Positions 25,434 to 34,267 of a DNA stretch of 64,000 nt are shown piece after piece. The translations under genes and the position numbers were made by a program. Location: the NCBI GenBank assembly GCA_910578795.1, contig CAJTSD010000002.1, positions 107,329 to 171,328 of the forward strand. The letters are read 5' to 3'. This DNA is from an uncultured Lachnospiraceae bacterium. GTDB taxonomy: Bacteria > Bacillota > Clostridia > Lachnospirales > Lachnospiraceae. Positions within the stretch are counted from its first letter, which is position 1. Each line of letters begins with the position of its first letter. Under the pieces are notes generated by a model that saw nothing but the letters and a program-made list of their open reading frames with translations, was not told the origin of the DNA and made no database searches.

Positions 25434-26495
25434 CTATGCCACCTCCTTTGCAACTGCCCTCTTTGCAGACAGCTTTTTAAAGTAATCCTTTACAGGCTGT
25501 GACTGGATGACTACGATTAAGATAACCACAATTGCCTTAAATACGGGAGCCTGTGCGGAAGAAACACCCAAAGCATACAGTGTCGTGGTAATCGCCTGAA
25601 TCGTATAGGCACCGATGATGGAACCGGCAAGATTAAATTTACCGCCGCCAAGGCTGTTCCCGCCAAGCGCTACCGCAAGAATCGCATCCAATTCCATATT
25701 CAAACCAATGTTATTGGTATCTGCGGAATAAATTCTGCAGGTTGCAACCAAGCCGGCAATGCCTGCACACAGACCGCAAATCACATAGCATAACAGAATA
25801 ATCTTTGCGGAATTAAATCCGGAAATTCTTGAAGCCCTTTTATTAATGCCGACACTCTGAATATATGTACCAAGCGCTGTTGATTTTAAGACTACCGATG
25901 CAATCGCAACACAGACCGCCGCAATCAGGATCGGTGTCGGAATGATACCGCAATATCCGCCGAAAAACTGGAACGAAGGCACGCGCACATACACGATATT
26001 GCTGTTGCAAAGCAAAAGTCCGACTGCCCTGCCCGCAGACCATAAAATCAATGTTGCGACCATCGGCTGGATATTCATATACGCTACCAAGAATCCGTTA
26101 AACAGACCGCACACACAAGCGATTGCGATACCTGCCAACATACCTACCCAAAGAGGAACGGCATAGTTGCTCACGTTTGTCACACCGTAGCCTGCAAGCA
26201 GCATACAACACATACCGCCGGACAAGCTCATTACGGAGCCTACGGAAATATCCGTACCTGCGGAAGCAGATACCACAAGTGTCATACCGATTGCCAAAAT
26301 GGCAACCTCGCTGCCTCGGTTTAAAATATCAATCAAACGCCCGTATAAAATACCGTTATTAATACTAATCGAGAAAAAACCAAATGGAGGGTTCCCACTT
26401 GCAATATCATAAATCACGTTAATCATCATAACGAGAATCATACTGAAAATCGGCAGGAACAGCTTCATTTTTGTTATTTTTTTCACTTTATCCAT
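25434..26495 (-). CDS. Sugar ABC transporter permease (YtfT/RbsC type)
   Basis: 353-residue CUT2 permease. Conserved blocks: NRGSEVAILAIGMTLVVSASAGTDISVGSVMSLSGG, YIQSVGINKRASRISGFNSAKI, and LDAILAVALGGNSLGGGKFNLAGSIIGAYTI. Two permeases in one operon suggest a heterodimer as in the galactofuranose transporter YtfQRT-YjfF. Its start and ribosome binding site are supplied by the repeat element directly upstream. Confidence 0.93.
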   Translation of the reverse strand: MDKVKKITKMKLFLPIFSMILVMMINVIYDIASGNPPFGFFSISINNGILYGRLIDILNRGSEVAILAIGMTLVVSASAGTDISVGSVMSLSGGMCCMLLAGYGVTNVSNYAVPLWVGMLAGIAIACVCGLFNGFLVAYMNIQPMVATLILWSAGRAVGLLLCNSNIVYVRVPSFQFFGGYCGIIPTPILIAAVCVAIASVVLKSTALGTYIQSVGINKRASRISGFNSAKIILLCYVICGLCAGIAGLVATCRIYSADTNNIGLNMELDAILAVALGGNSLGGGKFNLAGSIIGAYTIQAITTTLYALGVSSAQAPVFKAIVVILIVVIQSQPVKDYFKKLSAKRAVAKEVA

Positions 26496-26581
26496 ATTAT
26501 AACCATGCTCCTTTCATAGCCTGCAAGTTTGGGCTGCAAAGCACAAACTTGTAAGATTGGAAATTTTTAATTTTCAATCTT
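26496..26581 (-). repeat. Intercistronic double-hairpin element, copy d (ATPase-permease)
   Basis: Palindrome AAGATTGGAAATT/AATTTTCAATCTT (26553-26581) contains the ATPase stop codon (TGA). It is followed on the minus strand by CAAGTTTGTGC/GCCCAAACTTG (26524-26551) and then GGCTATGAAAGGAGCATGG leading to the permease start. Nearly identical to copy e in the pyr operon, 24 kb away. Confidence 0.87.
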
Positions 26582-28094
26582 TTCCACCTCCCGCAATTGC
26601 CTTCATAACGCCTTCCTGCGTCAGGTCGTCGCCGCTGATTTCGCCAACCTTGGCGCCATCCCGAAGCACTGCCATACGATTGCAGGTTCGAAGCATTTCC
26701 TCAATTTCCGAAGAAATAAACATGACACTCTTTCCCTCGTCCGCAAGCTTAAGCACCAGCTTCTGGATTTCCGTCTTAGTTCCGATATCAATACCACGGG
26801 TGGGTTCATCCAAAATCAGGAAATCCGGATCGGTTGCAAGCCATCTTGCCAAAATCGCCTTCTGCTGATTTCCGCCAGAAAGCTGCTTGATCAGGGTTTC
26901 TCTGCTTGCTGTCTTGATCTGCAGCATTTCAATAAATTTATCCGCGATTTCAATTTGCTTTGACATTGGAATCTTCTTAAAAATACCTTGTTTTGCCTGC
27001 ATGGCCAAAATAATGTTTTCGCGCACGGACAAATCTCCGATAATCCCCTCTGCCTTTCTGTCGTCCGGCAAAAGTCCCATGCCAAGATTCATGGCATCAA
27101 TCGGATTTTTGATTGTTGCTTCCTTTTCTTTTACTTTCAGCGTACCTGTCTGTGCCCTGTCTGCACCGTAAATCGCGCGTGCCAGCTCGCTTCGTCCGCT
27201 TCCCAAAAGTCCGGTCAGTCCGATTACCTCGCCCTTATGGATCTCCAAATCAAACGGCTTGATGGTTCCGGCATGGCTGAGTCCTTTTGCATCTATGACA
27301 AGAGGCTCTTTTGACTTATCGCCGCTGCCCTCCTGCTTAATGCTGGCAAGATCATCAAAATCTTTACCCATCATAGCTGCAACCAGCTTTACACGCGGCA
27401 GCTCCTCAATCGTGTATTCCCCTACCAGTGTACCGTTTCTAAGAACTGTGATACCGTCGCAGACTTCATAAACCTGCTCAAGGAAATGTGTGACGAACAT
27501 AATGCCAACGCCCTTATCACGAAGTCTTCTCATCATGACAAAGAGCTTAGCCACCTCATTATCGTCCAGTGAAGAAGTCGGCTCATCCAAAATCAGGACC
27601 TTACAATCCATATCCACCGCACGGGCAATTGCAATCATCTGCTGCAATGCCAATGAGTATTCTTCCAAATTCTGCGTCACATCAACGTCCAAATCCAGTT
27701 CCTTCATCAGGTTTGCCGCCATCTCGTTCATTTTCCTTCTGTTGACCGTGTGAAACTTTGTCATCGGCTCCCTGCCGATAAACAAATTCTCCGCAACAGA
27801 AAGATTCGGACACAGGTTTACTTCCTGATAAACCGTCGAAATTCCTTTGCGCTGGGCGTCCAACGTGTCCCTGTTCACAACAGGACCGTCAATGCCCTCC
27901 AAATGAATTTCTCCCGCCTCAAACTTGTTTACCCCGGTAAGGCATTTAATCAATGTGGATTTTCCGGCGCCGTTTTCACCCATTAGCGCACGGATTTCTC
28001 CCTTTCTCAAGTTGAAATCCACATTTTCCAATGCTTTTACACCGGGGAAGGTCATACAGATTCCTTTTGCACTTAAAACAATATTGTTTTCCAT
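26574..28094 (-). CDS. Sugar ABC transporter ATP-binding protein (YtfR/RbsA type)
   Basis: 506 residues with two ATPase domains. Domain 1: Walker A GENGAGKST, signature LALQQMIAIARAVDM, Walker B VLILDEPTSSLD. Domain 2: degenerate Walker A GLLGSGRSE, signature LSGGNQQKAILARWLA, Walker B LILDEPTRGID. This is the standard asymmetry of CUT2 ATPases. MENNIVLSAKG was taken as the start behind GGGGG; an earlier in-frame Met lies within the leader. The substrate is presumably a monosaccharide or galactofuranose-like sugar. Confidence 0.94.
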   Translation of the reverse strand: MENNIVLSAKGICMTFPGVKALENVDFNLRKGEIRALMGENGAGKSTLIKCLTGVNKFEAGEIHLEGIDGPVVNRDTLDAQRKGISTVYQEVNLCPNLSVAENLFIGREPMTKFHTVNRRKMNEMAANLMKELDLDVDVTQNLEEYSLALQQMIAIARAVDMDCKVLILDEPTSSLDDNEVAKLFVMMRRLRDKGVGIMFVTHFLEQVYEVCDGITVLRNGTLVGEYTIEELPRVKLVAAMMGKDFDDLASIKQEGSGDKSKEPLVIDAKGLSHAGTIKPFDLEIHKGEVIGLTGLLGSGRSELARAIYGADRAQTGTLKVKEKEATIKNPIDAMNLGMGLLPDDRKAEGIIGDLSVRENIILAMQAKQGIFKKIPMSKQIEIADKFIEMLQIKTASRETLIKQLSGGNQQKAILARWLATDPDFLILDEPTRGIDIGTKTEIQKLVLKLADEGKSVMFISSEIEEMLRTCNRMAVLRDGAKVGEISGDDLTQEGVMKAIAGGGKD

Positions 28095-28168
28095 AAAAAA
28101 CCCCCATTCTTCCAATGTCTGCAAATTGAGGCATATGCCCAAATTTGCCTGTAAAATTTTAATTTCAC
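28095..28168 (-). repeat. Intercistronic double-hairpin element, copy f (binding protein-ATPase), diverged
   Basis: Minus strand: GTGAAATTAAAATTTTAC palindrome (28151-28168), then hairpin GCAAATTTGGGC/GCCTCAATTTGC (28121-28148), then GGGGG before the ATPase start. Here the upstream gene ends about 130 bases earlier, so no stop codon is included. Confidence 0.65.
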
Positions 28169-28221
28169 AGTATTTCCTTCCAGAGTTTTTCTTTCCGGGT
28201 ATTCATTTTTTGGTAAAATAT

Positions 28222-28263
28222 GAGGGGAGAAAAATCCCATCCCTCCCGGGATTTTCTCCCCTC
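28222..28263 (-). terminator. Intra-operon terminator after the first binding-protein gene
   Basis: GAGGGGAGAAAATCCC and GGGATTTTTCTCCCCTC pair over about 16 bp, followed by ATATTTTACC on the minus strand. It probably keeps binding protein expression higher than that of the ATPase and permeases. Confidence 0.8.
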
Positions 28264-28297
28264 ATATAACATTTTTACATATTATGCTTTGTTCAAA

Positions 28298-29410
28298 TTA
28301 GTATGCACGGCCATCCAATACTTCCTGGCTCATTGTTACAGCGTAAGCGCTCTCAATGCCCGGTGCTACGAATGCTTCATCCTCAACGAGTGTCCATGCG
28401 TCAACTGACTCGCCTGCCTCAAGCTTCTTGATAACGCCTTCTGCGAAACCAGCCTGAAGAGGATTACACTCTACATTACATGTAATCTTTCCGTCTAATG
28501 TGTACTGAAGTCCGTCGTGTGTAGCATCGAATGAGATAATGATTACATCGCCGTCTGTACCGTATGTAATACCTGCTGCATCCATTGCGTCCATTGCGCC
28601 GTATGCTTCGTTATCGTTCTGGCATACAACTACGTTGAAATCGCTGTAAGACTTAATGAATGACTCCATAACTTCCTGACCGCCTGCCTGTGTAAAGTCA
28701 CCTGACTGTGAGTCAAGAACTGTCCAGTTCGAATTCTGAGCTACGATATTGTTAAAGCCTTCTGTACGTCCAAGTGTAGCAGATGCTCCAACAGAACCTT
28801 CAATGACAAGAATGTTTGCATCTTCGCCGTTTAAGTACTCTGCAAGCCAGTTACCAGCTGCCTCACCCTCAGCTACCATGTCGCAGCCAAGAGCTGTTGT
28901 ATACAGAGAAGCGTCAGCATCTACGGCACGGTCTACGATAAGTACCGGAATGCCTGCATCCTGTGCTTCCTGAAGAACGGTATCCCATCCTGCTGACTGA
29001 ATCGGAGCGATGCAGATATAATCTAACTCCTGCTCGATAAATCCACGAACAGTTTCAATCTGAACTGCATGGTCGTTATCGCAGTCTACAAATGATAATT
29101 CATAGCCGTTTGCTGCGCTGAATGTATCCTGATAATTCTTTGTGTTTGCTGCACGCCAGTCTGACTCATGTCCAACCTGTGCGAAACCAACCGTAACAAC
29201 GTCGCCGCTTGCTGCGGGCTCTGCTGCCTGTGTCTCAGCAGGTGCCTCTGCCGGTGTTGTTTCTGCCGGAGCTGCTGCCTGTGTCTGAGCAGGCGCTGCG
29301 GGCTCTGCCGGAGCAGGAGCTGTTGCGGGCTCTGATGAATTGCCGCATCCTGCAAGCATTGTTGCTGTCATTGCTACGCACATAAGCGCGCCAACCAATT
29401 TCTTTTTCAT
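28298..29410 (-). CDS. Sugar ABC transporter substrate-binding lipoprotein (YtfQ/RbsB type)
   Basis: 370 residues. Signal peptide MCVAMTATMLAGC with lipobox Cys near residue 22, then a low-complexity Ala/Pro/Glu/Thr linker of about 45 residues, then the binding fold: VGFAQVGHESDWRAANTKNY, IAPIQSAGWDTVLQEAQDAGIPVLIVDRAV, and VCQNDNEAYGAMDAMDAAGI. First gene of the transporter operon, directly downstream of the YesN/YesM system that probably controls it. GGAGG ribosome binding site about ten bases from the start. Confidence 0.94.
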   Translation of the reverse strand: MKKKLVGALMCVAMTATMLAGCGNSSEPATAPAPAEPAAPAQTQAAAPAETTPAEAPAETQAAEPAASGDVVTVGFAQVGHESDWRAANTKNYQDTFSAANGYELSFVDCDNDHAVQIETVRGFIEQELDYICIAPIQSAGWDTVLQEAQDAGIPVLIVDRAVDADASLYTTALGCDMVAEGEAAGNWLAEYLNGEDANILVIEGSVGASATLGRTEGFNNIVAQNSNWTVLDSQSGDFTQAGGQEVMESFIKSYSDFNVVVCQNDNEAYGAMDAMDAAGITYGTDGDVIIISFDATHDGLQYTLDGKITCNVECNPLQAGFAEGVIKKLEAGESVDAWTLVEDEAFVAPGIESAYAVTMSQEVLDGRAY

Positions 29411-29470
29411 AAATAAATTCCCTCCATTAAATAAAAATTATTTCGCAACCAATAAACGATTACGAAATTA

Positions 29471-29500
29471 ATTATAACTTATATTTTCTCTTATGTATAC
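29471..29500 (-). promoter_or_regulatory. Candidate promoter of the sugar transporter operon
   Basis: A TATAAT (29476-29471, minus strand) lies about 60 bases upstream of the binding-protein start in an A/T-rich gap, without a good -35, as expected for an activator-dependent promoter. Downstream of it, TTTCG and CGAAA form an inverted repeat in the leader. Control by the adjacent AraC-type response regulator is inferred. Confidence 0.4.
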
Positions 29501-29592
29501 TGTTAATTTAAGAAAATTGTAGAGTTTTTTATTTTTTTTTAATAAAGTGATCTAATTTTTGGTGAAAATGTTCAATATTTTACGAAAAAGGG

Positions 29593-31038
29593 TTACTTTT
29601 TTACGGCAGGAACCGTCACTAGAATACACGTCCCTTCCCCATAGACACTCTTAATTCTAAGCCCATATTCACGTCCATAATTCAACCGGATTCGTTCATT
29701 CACATTAAATAATCCAAATCCACCCCGTTCCTTTGTATTCTCCACCTCACCGGTAATAATCTTTCTCACCTCATTCAGACGTTCCTCCTTCATACCGATT
29801 CCGTCGTCTATTACCTGAAACTCCAAAAGTCCGTCCCTGACACAGCCTTTAACCTGAATATGACCTAAACCGCGTTTTCCTTTAATTCCATGATAAAGTG
29901 CATTCTCAACCAAGGGCTGAAGGGTGAGCTTCAAAATTTCACAATGATAAACCTCCTCGTCCATATCAATTTCATAATCTAAGATATCACTATAACGAAA
30001 CTGTTGGATTTGCAGATAGCTTTTAATATGCGCCTCTTCGTCCCTTACGGAAATATAATCCTTACCCTTGCTGAGTGTCGTACGGAAAAAATCAGAAAGC
30101 GCCGACACCATGTTTACAACCTGTTGTGTTTCTTTTGACTCTGCAAGCCAAATAATGTTATCCAATGTATTGTACAAAAAATGGGGATTAATCTGCTCCT
30201 GAAGAAGACGCAGTTCCGCTGCCCTTAAGTTTAGTTCCTCCACCCTGATATCCTCAACAAGCTTCCCGATTTCTTCCACCATTCTGTTAAAGCTCGCATT
30301 TAACACTGCAATTTCGTCTATCTTTTCTTCATGGGCGCGCGTTTTGAAATCTCCGCTTCCGGCACGTTCCGCGACATGGCAAAGGTGGCGAATCGGACCT
30401 GTGATTTCTTCCATAATTCTGCGGCTGATTGTTAATGCACCAACCAAAATAACCACAAGCAGAACACTCGTAATGGAAATCGCCTTCTCTACCCTGCTTC
30501 GAATTCCTTCCTTAAGGATTTCCATGTTCCTTGTCTGCTCATAAATGTAAAACTGAACCTCCTCCTGAATCAACTCCGTAAGCACTCTGATATTCAGGTC
30601 AAGGCGTTCCATGTTTGTTTCATAACTTCCACTTGTCAGTGCAGACTCCTCAATCTCAATCACTCTGTCCCTTAATGTATTCAGACTTTTGATAATACTG
30701 CTCAGCCTTGTTCTTGCCGCCTCAGTGTCCGCCTCCTTTGACAGCGTCCCAAACATCTCACACGCTTCGTCTATCATCTGAACAGGCTTGTTTGTGTCAA
30801 TAATATCATTTGCACGCTCAGCGTTTACAACGATAATATACATGGAATAGTCAAGATCATCCTTAAAATTGATATTGTATTCATTTGCCTTTGTTATCTT
30901 TTCAACAATTTCGTCGTACTGTGCCGACACATTATTTGTCATAACCAGCAAATATGTAATCAGTATTGTGAGCGGCACAAGACTGACAAAAAGCAGCATA
31001 TACAACCTGTTTTTCAATGAATATCCCTTTTTTTTCAT
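29593..31038 (-). CDS. Sensor histidine kinase, YesM/LytS type
   Basis: About 481 residues. Transmembrane helix near the N terminus (LYMLLFVSLVPLTILITYLLV), extracytoplasmic region of about 170 residues, second helix (ISITSVLLVVILVGALTI), HAMP domain, then a His_kinase domain with QEQINPHFLYNTLDNI (phospho-His) and HATPase blocks (LQPLVENALYHGI, IDDGIGM, GGFGLFNVNERI). MKKKGYS was taken as the start with GAGG 6 bases upstream; an ATG eight codons earlier is possible. Partner of the following response regulator gene. Confidence 0.93.
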   Translation of the reverse strand: MKKKGYSLKNRLYMLLFVSLVPLTILITYLLVMTNNVSAQYDEIVEKITKANEYNINFKDDLDYSMYIIVVNAERANDIIDTNKPVQMIDEACEMFGTLSKEADTEAARTRLSSIIKSLNTLRDRVIEIEESALTSGSYETNMERLDLNIRVLTELIQEEVQFYIYEQTRNMEILKEGIRSRVEKAISITSVLLVVILVGALTISRRIMEEITGPIRHLCHVAERAGSGDFKTRAHEEKIDEIAVLNASFNRMVEEIGKLVEDIRVEELNLRAAELRLLQEQINPHFLYNTLDNIIWLAESKETQQVVNMVSALSDFFRTTLSKGKDYISVRDEEAHIKSYLQIQQFRYSDILDYEIDMDEEVYHCEILKLTLQPLVENALYHGIKGKRGLGHIQVKGCVRDGLLEFQVIDDGIGMKEERLNEVRKIITGEVENTKERGGFGLFNVNERIRLNYGREYGLRIKSVYGEGTCILVTVPAVKK

Positions 31039-31063
31039 ACGCAGCCTCAACCTCTTTTCCATG

Positions 31064-32632
31064 CTAATGCGTACGGTATTCCTTTGGCGTGCAGTTCTGC
31101 GTCTTTTTAAACAGACTGCCAAAGTAATGTGCATCCTTATATCCTACCTCATAGGCAATTTCCGTGCTCTTCTTTGAAGTCGTCCTAAGAAGCTCCTTCG
31201 CTTTTTCCATTCGGACCTTTGTAAGGTATTCAATAAACGTTTCGCCAAGCTCCTGGCTGAAAATAGCGCTGAAATGATTCGGGCTTAAGTTTACGCATGC
31301 AGCCACCGTATTTAATGAAATATCATATTCATTGTAATGCTCCTCAATATATTCCTGCGCCTGCTTTAACACGGTATCGTATTTACCCGGCAATGCCTTT
31401 TCCTTAAGGTCTATCGCCGTTTCAAGCAGTTTTTTCAGATAGCGTTTTGTTTCCTCAATCGAAGAAAACACCTTCGCAAACTCCTGCTTATCACCGTAAA
31501 GCTTCGCAAGCTCCTGCTTTTTATAACCCATTTTTTGGGAAAAGTTCACCGTAATAAGATAAATATCCATTACCACATACTGCCGGAACAGAATCGACTG
31601 TATATTTTTCCCACCCGTTTTCTCAAAATACATGTCAATAAAAGAATCAATATCCTCTTTTAATCCTGTGCTTAAAAACTGCTCCAAAACCTTGCGGTCT
31701 GACTGTGATAAATTCAGGCTTTCAAGATCAAGCGTAAGATTCGCAGTATCATCTGCCTGATAGATGATGTTTCGTTCCTCCAAAAAACGATGTGCAAACC
31801 GTTCGTTTGCACACTCATAACAAACACTAAGATCTCCAAGACGCTCTGTCTTTTTTCCAAGCACGCCAAAGTATTCCATTTGGTTTTGTGCCTTTATGAG
31901 TGTTTCAACTGCTTCCTTGATATCATTTTCCAATGTGCTTAAAGGATACTCTTGCGTACCTTTTAAAAGAATCCAAAATTCCTCCCTGCCCCGGTCAATA
32001 ACCTCAATATTGGCATAAGTTTCTTTTAAATTCTGAAAACCCTGCCTGATCTCTTCTATATGACAATGCGCCTCATCTACATCATCTCCTAAAAAGAGCT
32101 GCAACAGCAGCAGATTATATTCAGATGCCGCAAGCTCGATTCCCAGCTCGCGTCCTTCTTTTAAAAGCAGGGAAACGCTTACGCTTCCAGAAACAAGCTT
32201 TCTGAAAAACTTCATTTTATCACCGACACCGCTTTTTGTAGTTTCCTTTTCCCTTTGGTCTAAAATACTCTTTTCCACTTTATGAAGCGTTTCAAGAAGC
32301 TTTGCGCCCGTAACAGGTTTTAACATATATTCCGTGATTCCGATATCAATCGCTTCTTTTGCATAGTCAAATTCATCGTAACCGCTCAAAACAATAATTT
32401 TGATATCAGGAAGCTCAGCCTTCACAAGGCGGCTCAACTCAAGCCCGTCCATAAAAGGCATCTTAATATCCGTTATCAGAATATCAGGCTTTTTTTGCAA
32501 AATCAACGGATAAGCAAGCTCACCGTCCGCCGCATCCCCGGAAAATATAAAGTTTTCTTTCTCCCAGTCAATATTCTTCTTAATGCCCTCCCGCATAATC
32601 ATTTCGTCTTCTACCAAAAATATTTTCAGCAT
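31064..32632 (-). CDS. Response regulator with AraC-type DNA-binding domain, YesN type
   Basis: 522 residues. Receiver domain at the N terminus (LKIFLVEDE; phospho-acceptor Asp55 in LITDIKMPFMDG; Lys in YMLKPV), a long middle region of about 270 residues, and a C-terminal AraC helix-turn-helix pair (ISLNTVAACVNLSPNHFSAIFSQELG and STEIAYEVGYKDAHYFGSLFKK). Such proteins activate sugar transporter genes next to them. Start MLKIF chosen by GGAGG 8 bases upstream. Transcribed in the same direction as the kinase; the preceding DHH gene is only 34 bases away. Confidence 0.94.
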   Translation of the reverse strand: MLKIFLVEDEMIMREGIKKNIDWEKENFIFSGDAADGELAYPLILQKKPDILITDIKMPFMDGLELSRLVKAELPDIKIIVLSGYDEFDYAKEAIDIGITEYMLKPVTGAKLLETLHKVEKSILDQREKETTKSGVGDKMKFFRKLVSGSVSVSLLLKEGRELGIELAASEYNLLLLQLFLGDDVDEAHCHIEEIRQGFQNLKETYANIEVIDRGREEFWILLKGTQEYPLSTLENDIKEAVETLIKAQNQMEYFGVLGKKTERLGDLSVCYECANERFAHRFLEERNIIYQADDTANLTLDLESLNLSQSDRKVLEQFLSTGLKEDIDSFIDMYFEKTGGKNIQSILFRQYVVMDIYLITVNFSQKMGYKKQELAKLYGDKQEFAKVFSSIEETKRYLKKLLETAIDLKEKALPGKYDTVLKQAQEYIEEHYNEYDISLNTVAACVNLSPNHFSAIFSQELGETFIEYLTKVRMEKAKELLRTTSKKSTEIAYEVGYKDAHYFGSLFKKTQNCTPKEYRTH

Positions 32633-32666
32633 TGCAAACGCCTCCATTCTGGCTACTGCTTACAAA

Positions 32667-34184
32667 TCAAACTGCTTCATACATTTGTTCGAACATGTTA
32701 CCTGCAATCACATACACGTTATGCAGGTCGTCCTTCCTTACTGCAAGATAATCGCCCTTTCTCCCGAGCATATAGTTCTCCTCGTCCCACTGCGTAAACA
32801 CTTTCACTCTATGCGTTAACGGCTTTATGTAGATTTCAATACCGTCTGTCGCAATGCAAGCCTTTGCATATGGTATAAGTGACACATTTTTCCCGTCAAA
32901 CGAAGTCTTGACCATGGGCTTGTATTCTCCCTCAAATAAATATGGCTCGTCCAGTGTCCGGTTACTCTTCTTGAAATTTTCTTCTGCAATCAGACGGACC
33001 TCTCCACCCATTCCAATTGTAATATACATATCATCTTTAACCGGCATGTCAAGATCGCCTTCCAGTGTACGGATTGTGACCTTCGTCCCCGTCTTAAAAA
33101 CATCAGATGCCTTCACATAGCCAAGCCGCAGGTTTTTTCTCCGGTACGCCTGCATCTGCGATAAGTCCGCCACGTAATCTTTCGCATAGATGACCTCGGA
33201 TTCCTCAAAGTACGCCTTTAACCGCCTTTTAAAAAATTCACCAAGCTGCAATGCAGCGTCATATGCGGAATGATATTCCTCAGAATATTCCCTCTGCAAA
33301 AGCTCCAATTGAATCAAACCGCCTGCCTTCTCGACATGACCTCCGCCCGAACCGATCTTATCCGTCAGATAATCCGCGAGCTCACTCGCGCGTGTTTCCT
33401 TACGGCAGCTTCGCACTGAAAGCTTCACGCCAACCGGAAGAATACTGTACACTACGCAGAAATCCACTGCATCCACCGCAAGCATCATATCCCCGATAAT
33501 TCCCAAAATATTCGGATCGCACGCCCTCGCTTTAATAACGGCATAGCGGTACGTTTCTTCGTATTCATATCTGCAAAGCGCCTCCCCTGCAATCTCTAGT
33601 TCCGAGAGCGAGAGATTGGCATTTCGGAACAACGTAATCTTGCTTCTGTCAAACGCCGCGTCGTCACGCAAATCCTTGTCAAGCGGGTGATAAATCTCCG
33701 TAAACTGATTCGTATCCATCATCAGCCCATAATAAAGCGCCGTTGCAAGATTCTTCTCCTCATTGATGTCCACACCCTCCCGCTCCAGCAATTCGCGAAC
33801 CAGCGTAGAGCACGAGCCAAGACTGCTGCGCACGTCACTCATACGCGGCAGCGGACCGCTCACCTGATGGTGGTCAATGACCGCAACCTCCTTTGCGTCA
33901 AAATGCGTGACATTTCCCTCGTCATACTGGCAATCCACCGTGATCAAAAGATCCGGAGGCGCAAGCGTGGTCACATATTCAATAGGAATCTCCAATTCTC
34001 GCAGCATCAGCACCAAATTGCTTTTTTGGATAACAAACCTGCCGCCATAAACGAAACGCACGTTCTTGTCCTTCTTTTTAAAATACGTGTAAAGCCCGTA
34101 ACCGCTTGCAACCGCGTCCGCATCAGGGTTGTCATGGCACTGGATTACGATTGTTTCATAATTTAGCAAATCTCTTAATCTCAT
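32667..34184 (-). CDS. DHH family phosphoesterase (nanoRNase/pAp phosphatase-like)
   Basis: About 505 residues. The DHH domain has CHDNPDADAVASGYGL (metal ligands), TVDCQYDEG and IDHHQVSG (the DHH motif), and GSGGGHVEKAGG of the DHHA1 domain. A C-terminal extension of about 170 residues follows, so the protein is longer than standard 320-residue NrnA. It probably hydrolyses a nucleotide or short RNA in the cytosol; the exact substrate is not certain. Start at MRLRDLL, 8 bases from AGGAG. Confidence 0.9.
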   Translation of the reverse strand: MRLRDLLNYETIVIQCHDNPDADAVASGYGLYTYFKKKDKNVRFVYGGRFVIQKSNLVLMLRELEIPIEYVTTLAPPDLLITVDCQYDEGNVTHFDAKEVAVIDHHQVSGPLPRMSDVRSSLGSCSTLVRELLEREGVDINEEKNLATALYYGLMMDTNQFTEIYHPLDKDLRDDAAFDRSKITLFRNANLSLSELEIAGEALCRYEYEETYRYAVIKARACDPNILGIIGDMMLAVDAVDFCVVYSILPVGVKLSVRSCRKETRASELADYLTDKIGSGGGHVEKAGGLIQLELLQREYSEEYHSAYDAALQLGEFFKRRLKAYFEESEVIYAKDYVADLSQMQAYRRKNLRLGYVKASDVFKTGTKVTIRTLEGDLDMPVKDDMYITIGMGGEVRLIAEENFKKSNRTLDEPYLFEGEYKPMVKTSFDGKNVSLIPYAKACIATDGIEIYIKPLTHRVKVFTQWDEENYMLGRKGDYLAVRKDDLHNVYVIAGNMFEQMYEAV

Positions 34185-34232
34185 TTTCCCCACTCCTGCC
34201 TTTGATCCTAGAGCATTTTTCCAACACTTTCT

Positions 34233-34261
34233 AGTATAGCAAACGCGTCCACGCTACGCAA
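34233..34261 (-). promoter_or_regulatory. Sigma-70 type promoter upstream of the DHH gene
   Basis: Minus strand TTGCGT (34261-34256), 17-base spacer, TATACT (34238-34233). It would start transcription about 40 bases before the DHH gene and may also serve the two-component genes downstream. Confidence 0.65.
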
Positions 34262-34267
34262 GCCGTC

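Noticed and set aside
34200..34267. Small RNA gene in the gap before the DHH gene
   Set aside because: The inverted repeat is shared with the end of the ATPase gene and the rest is a normal promoter.
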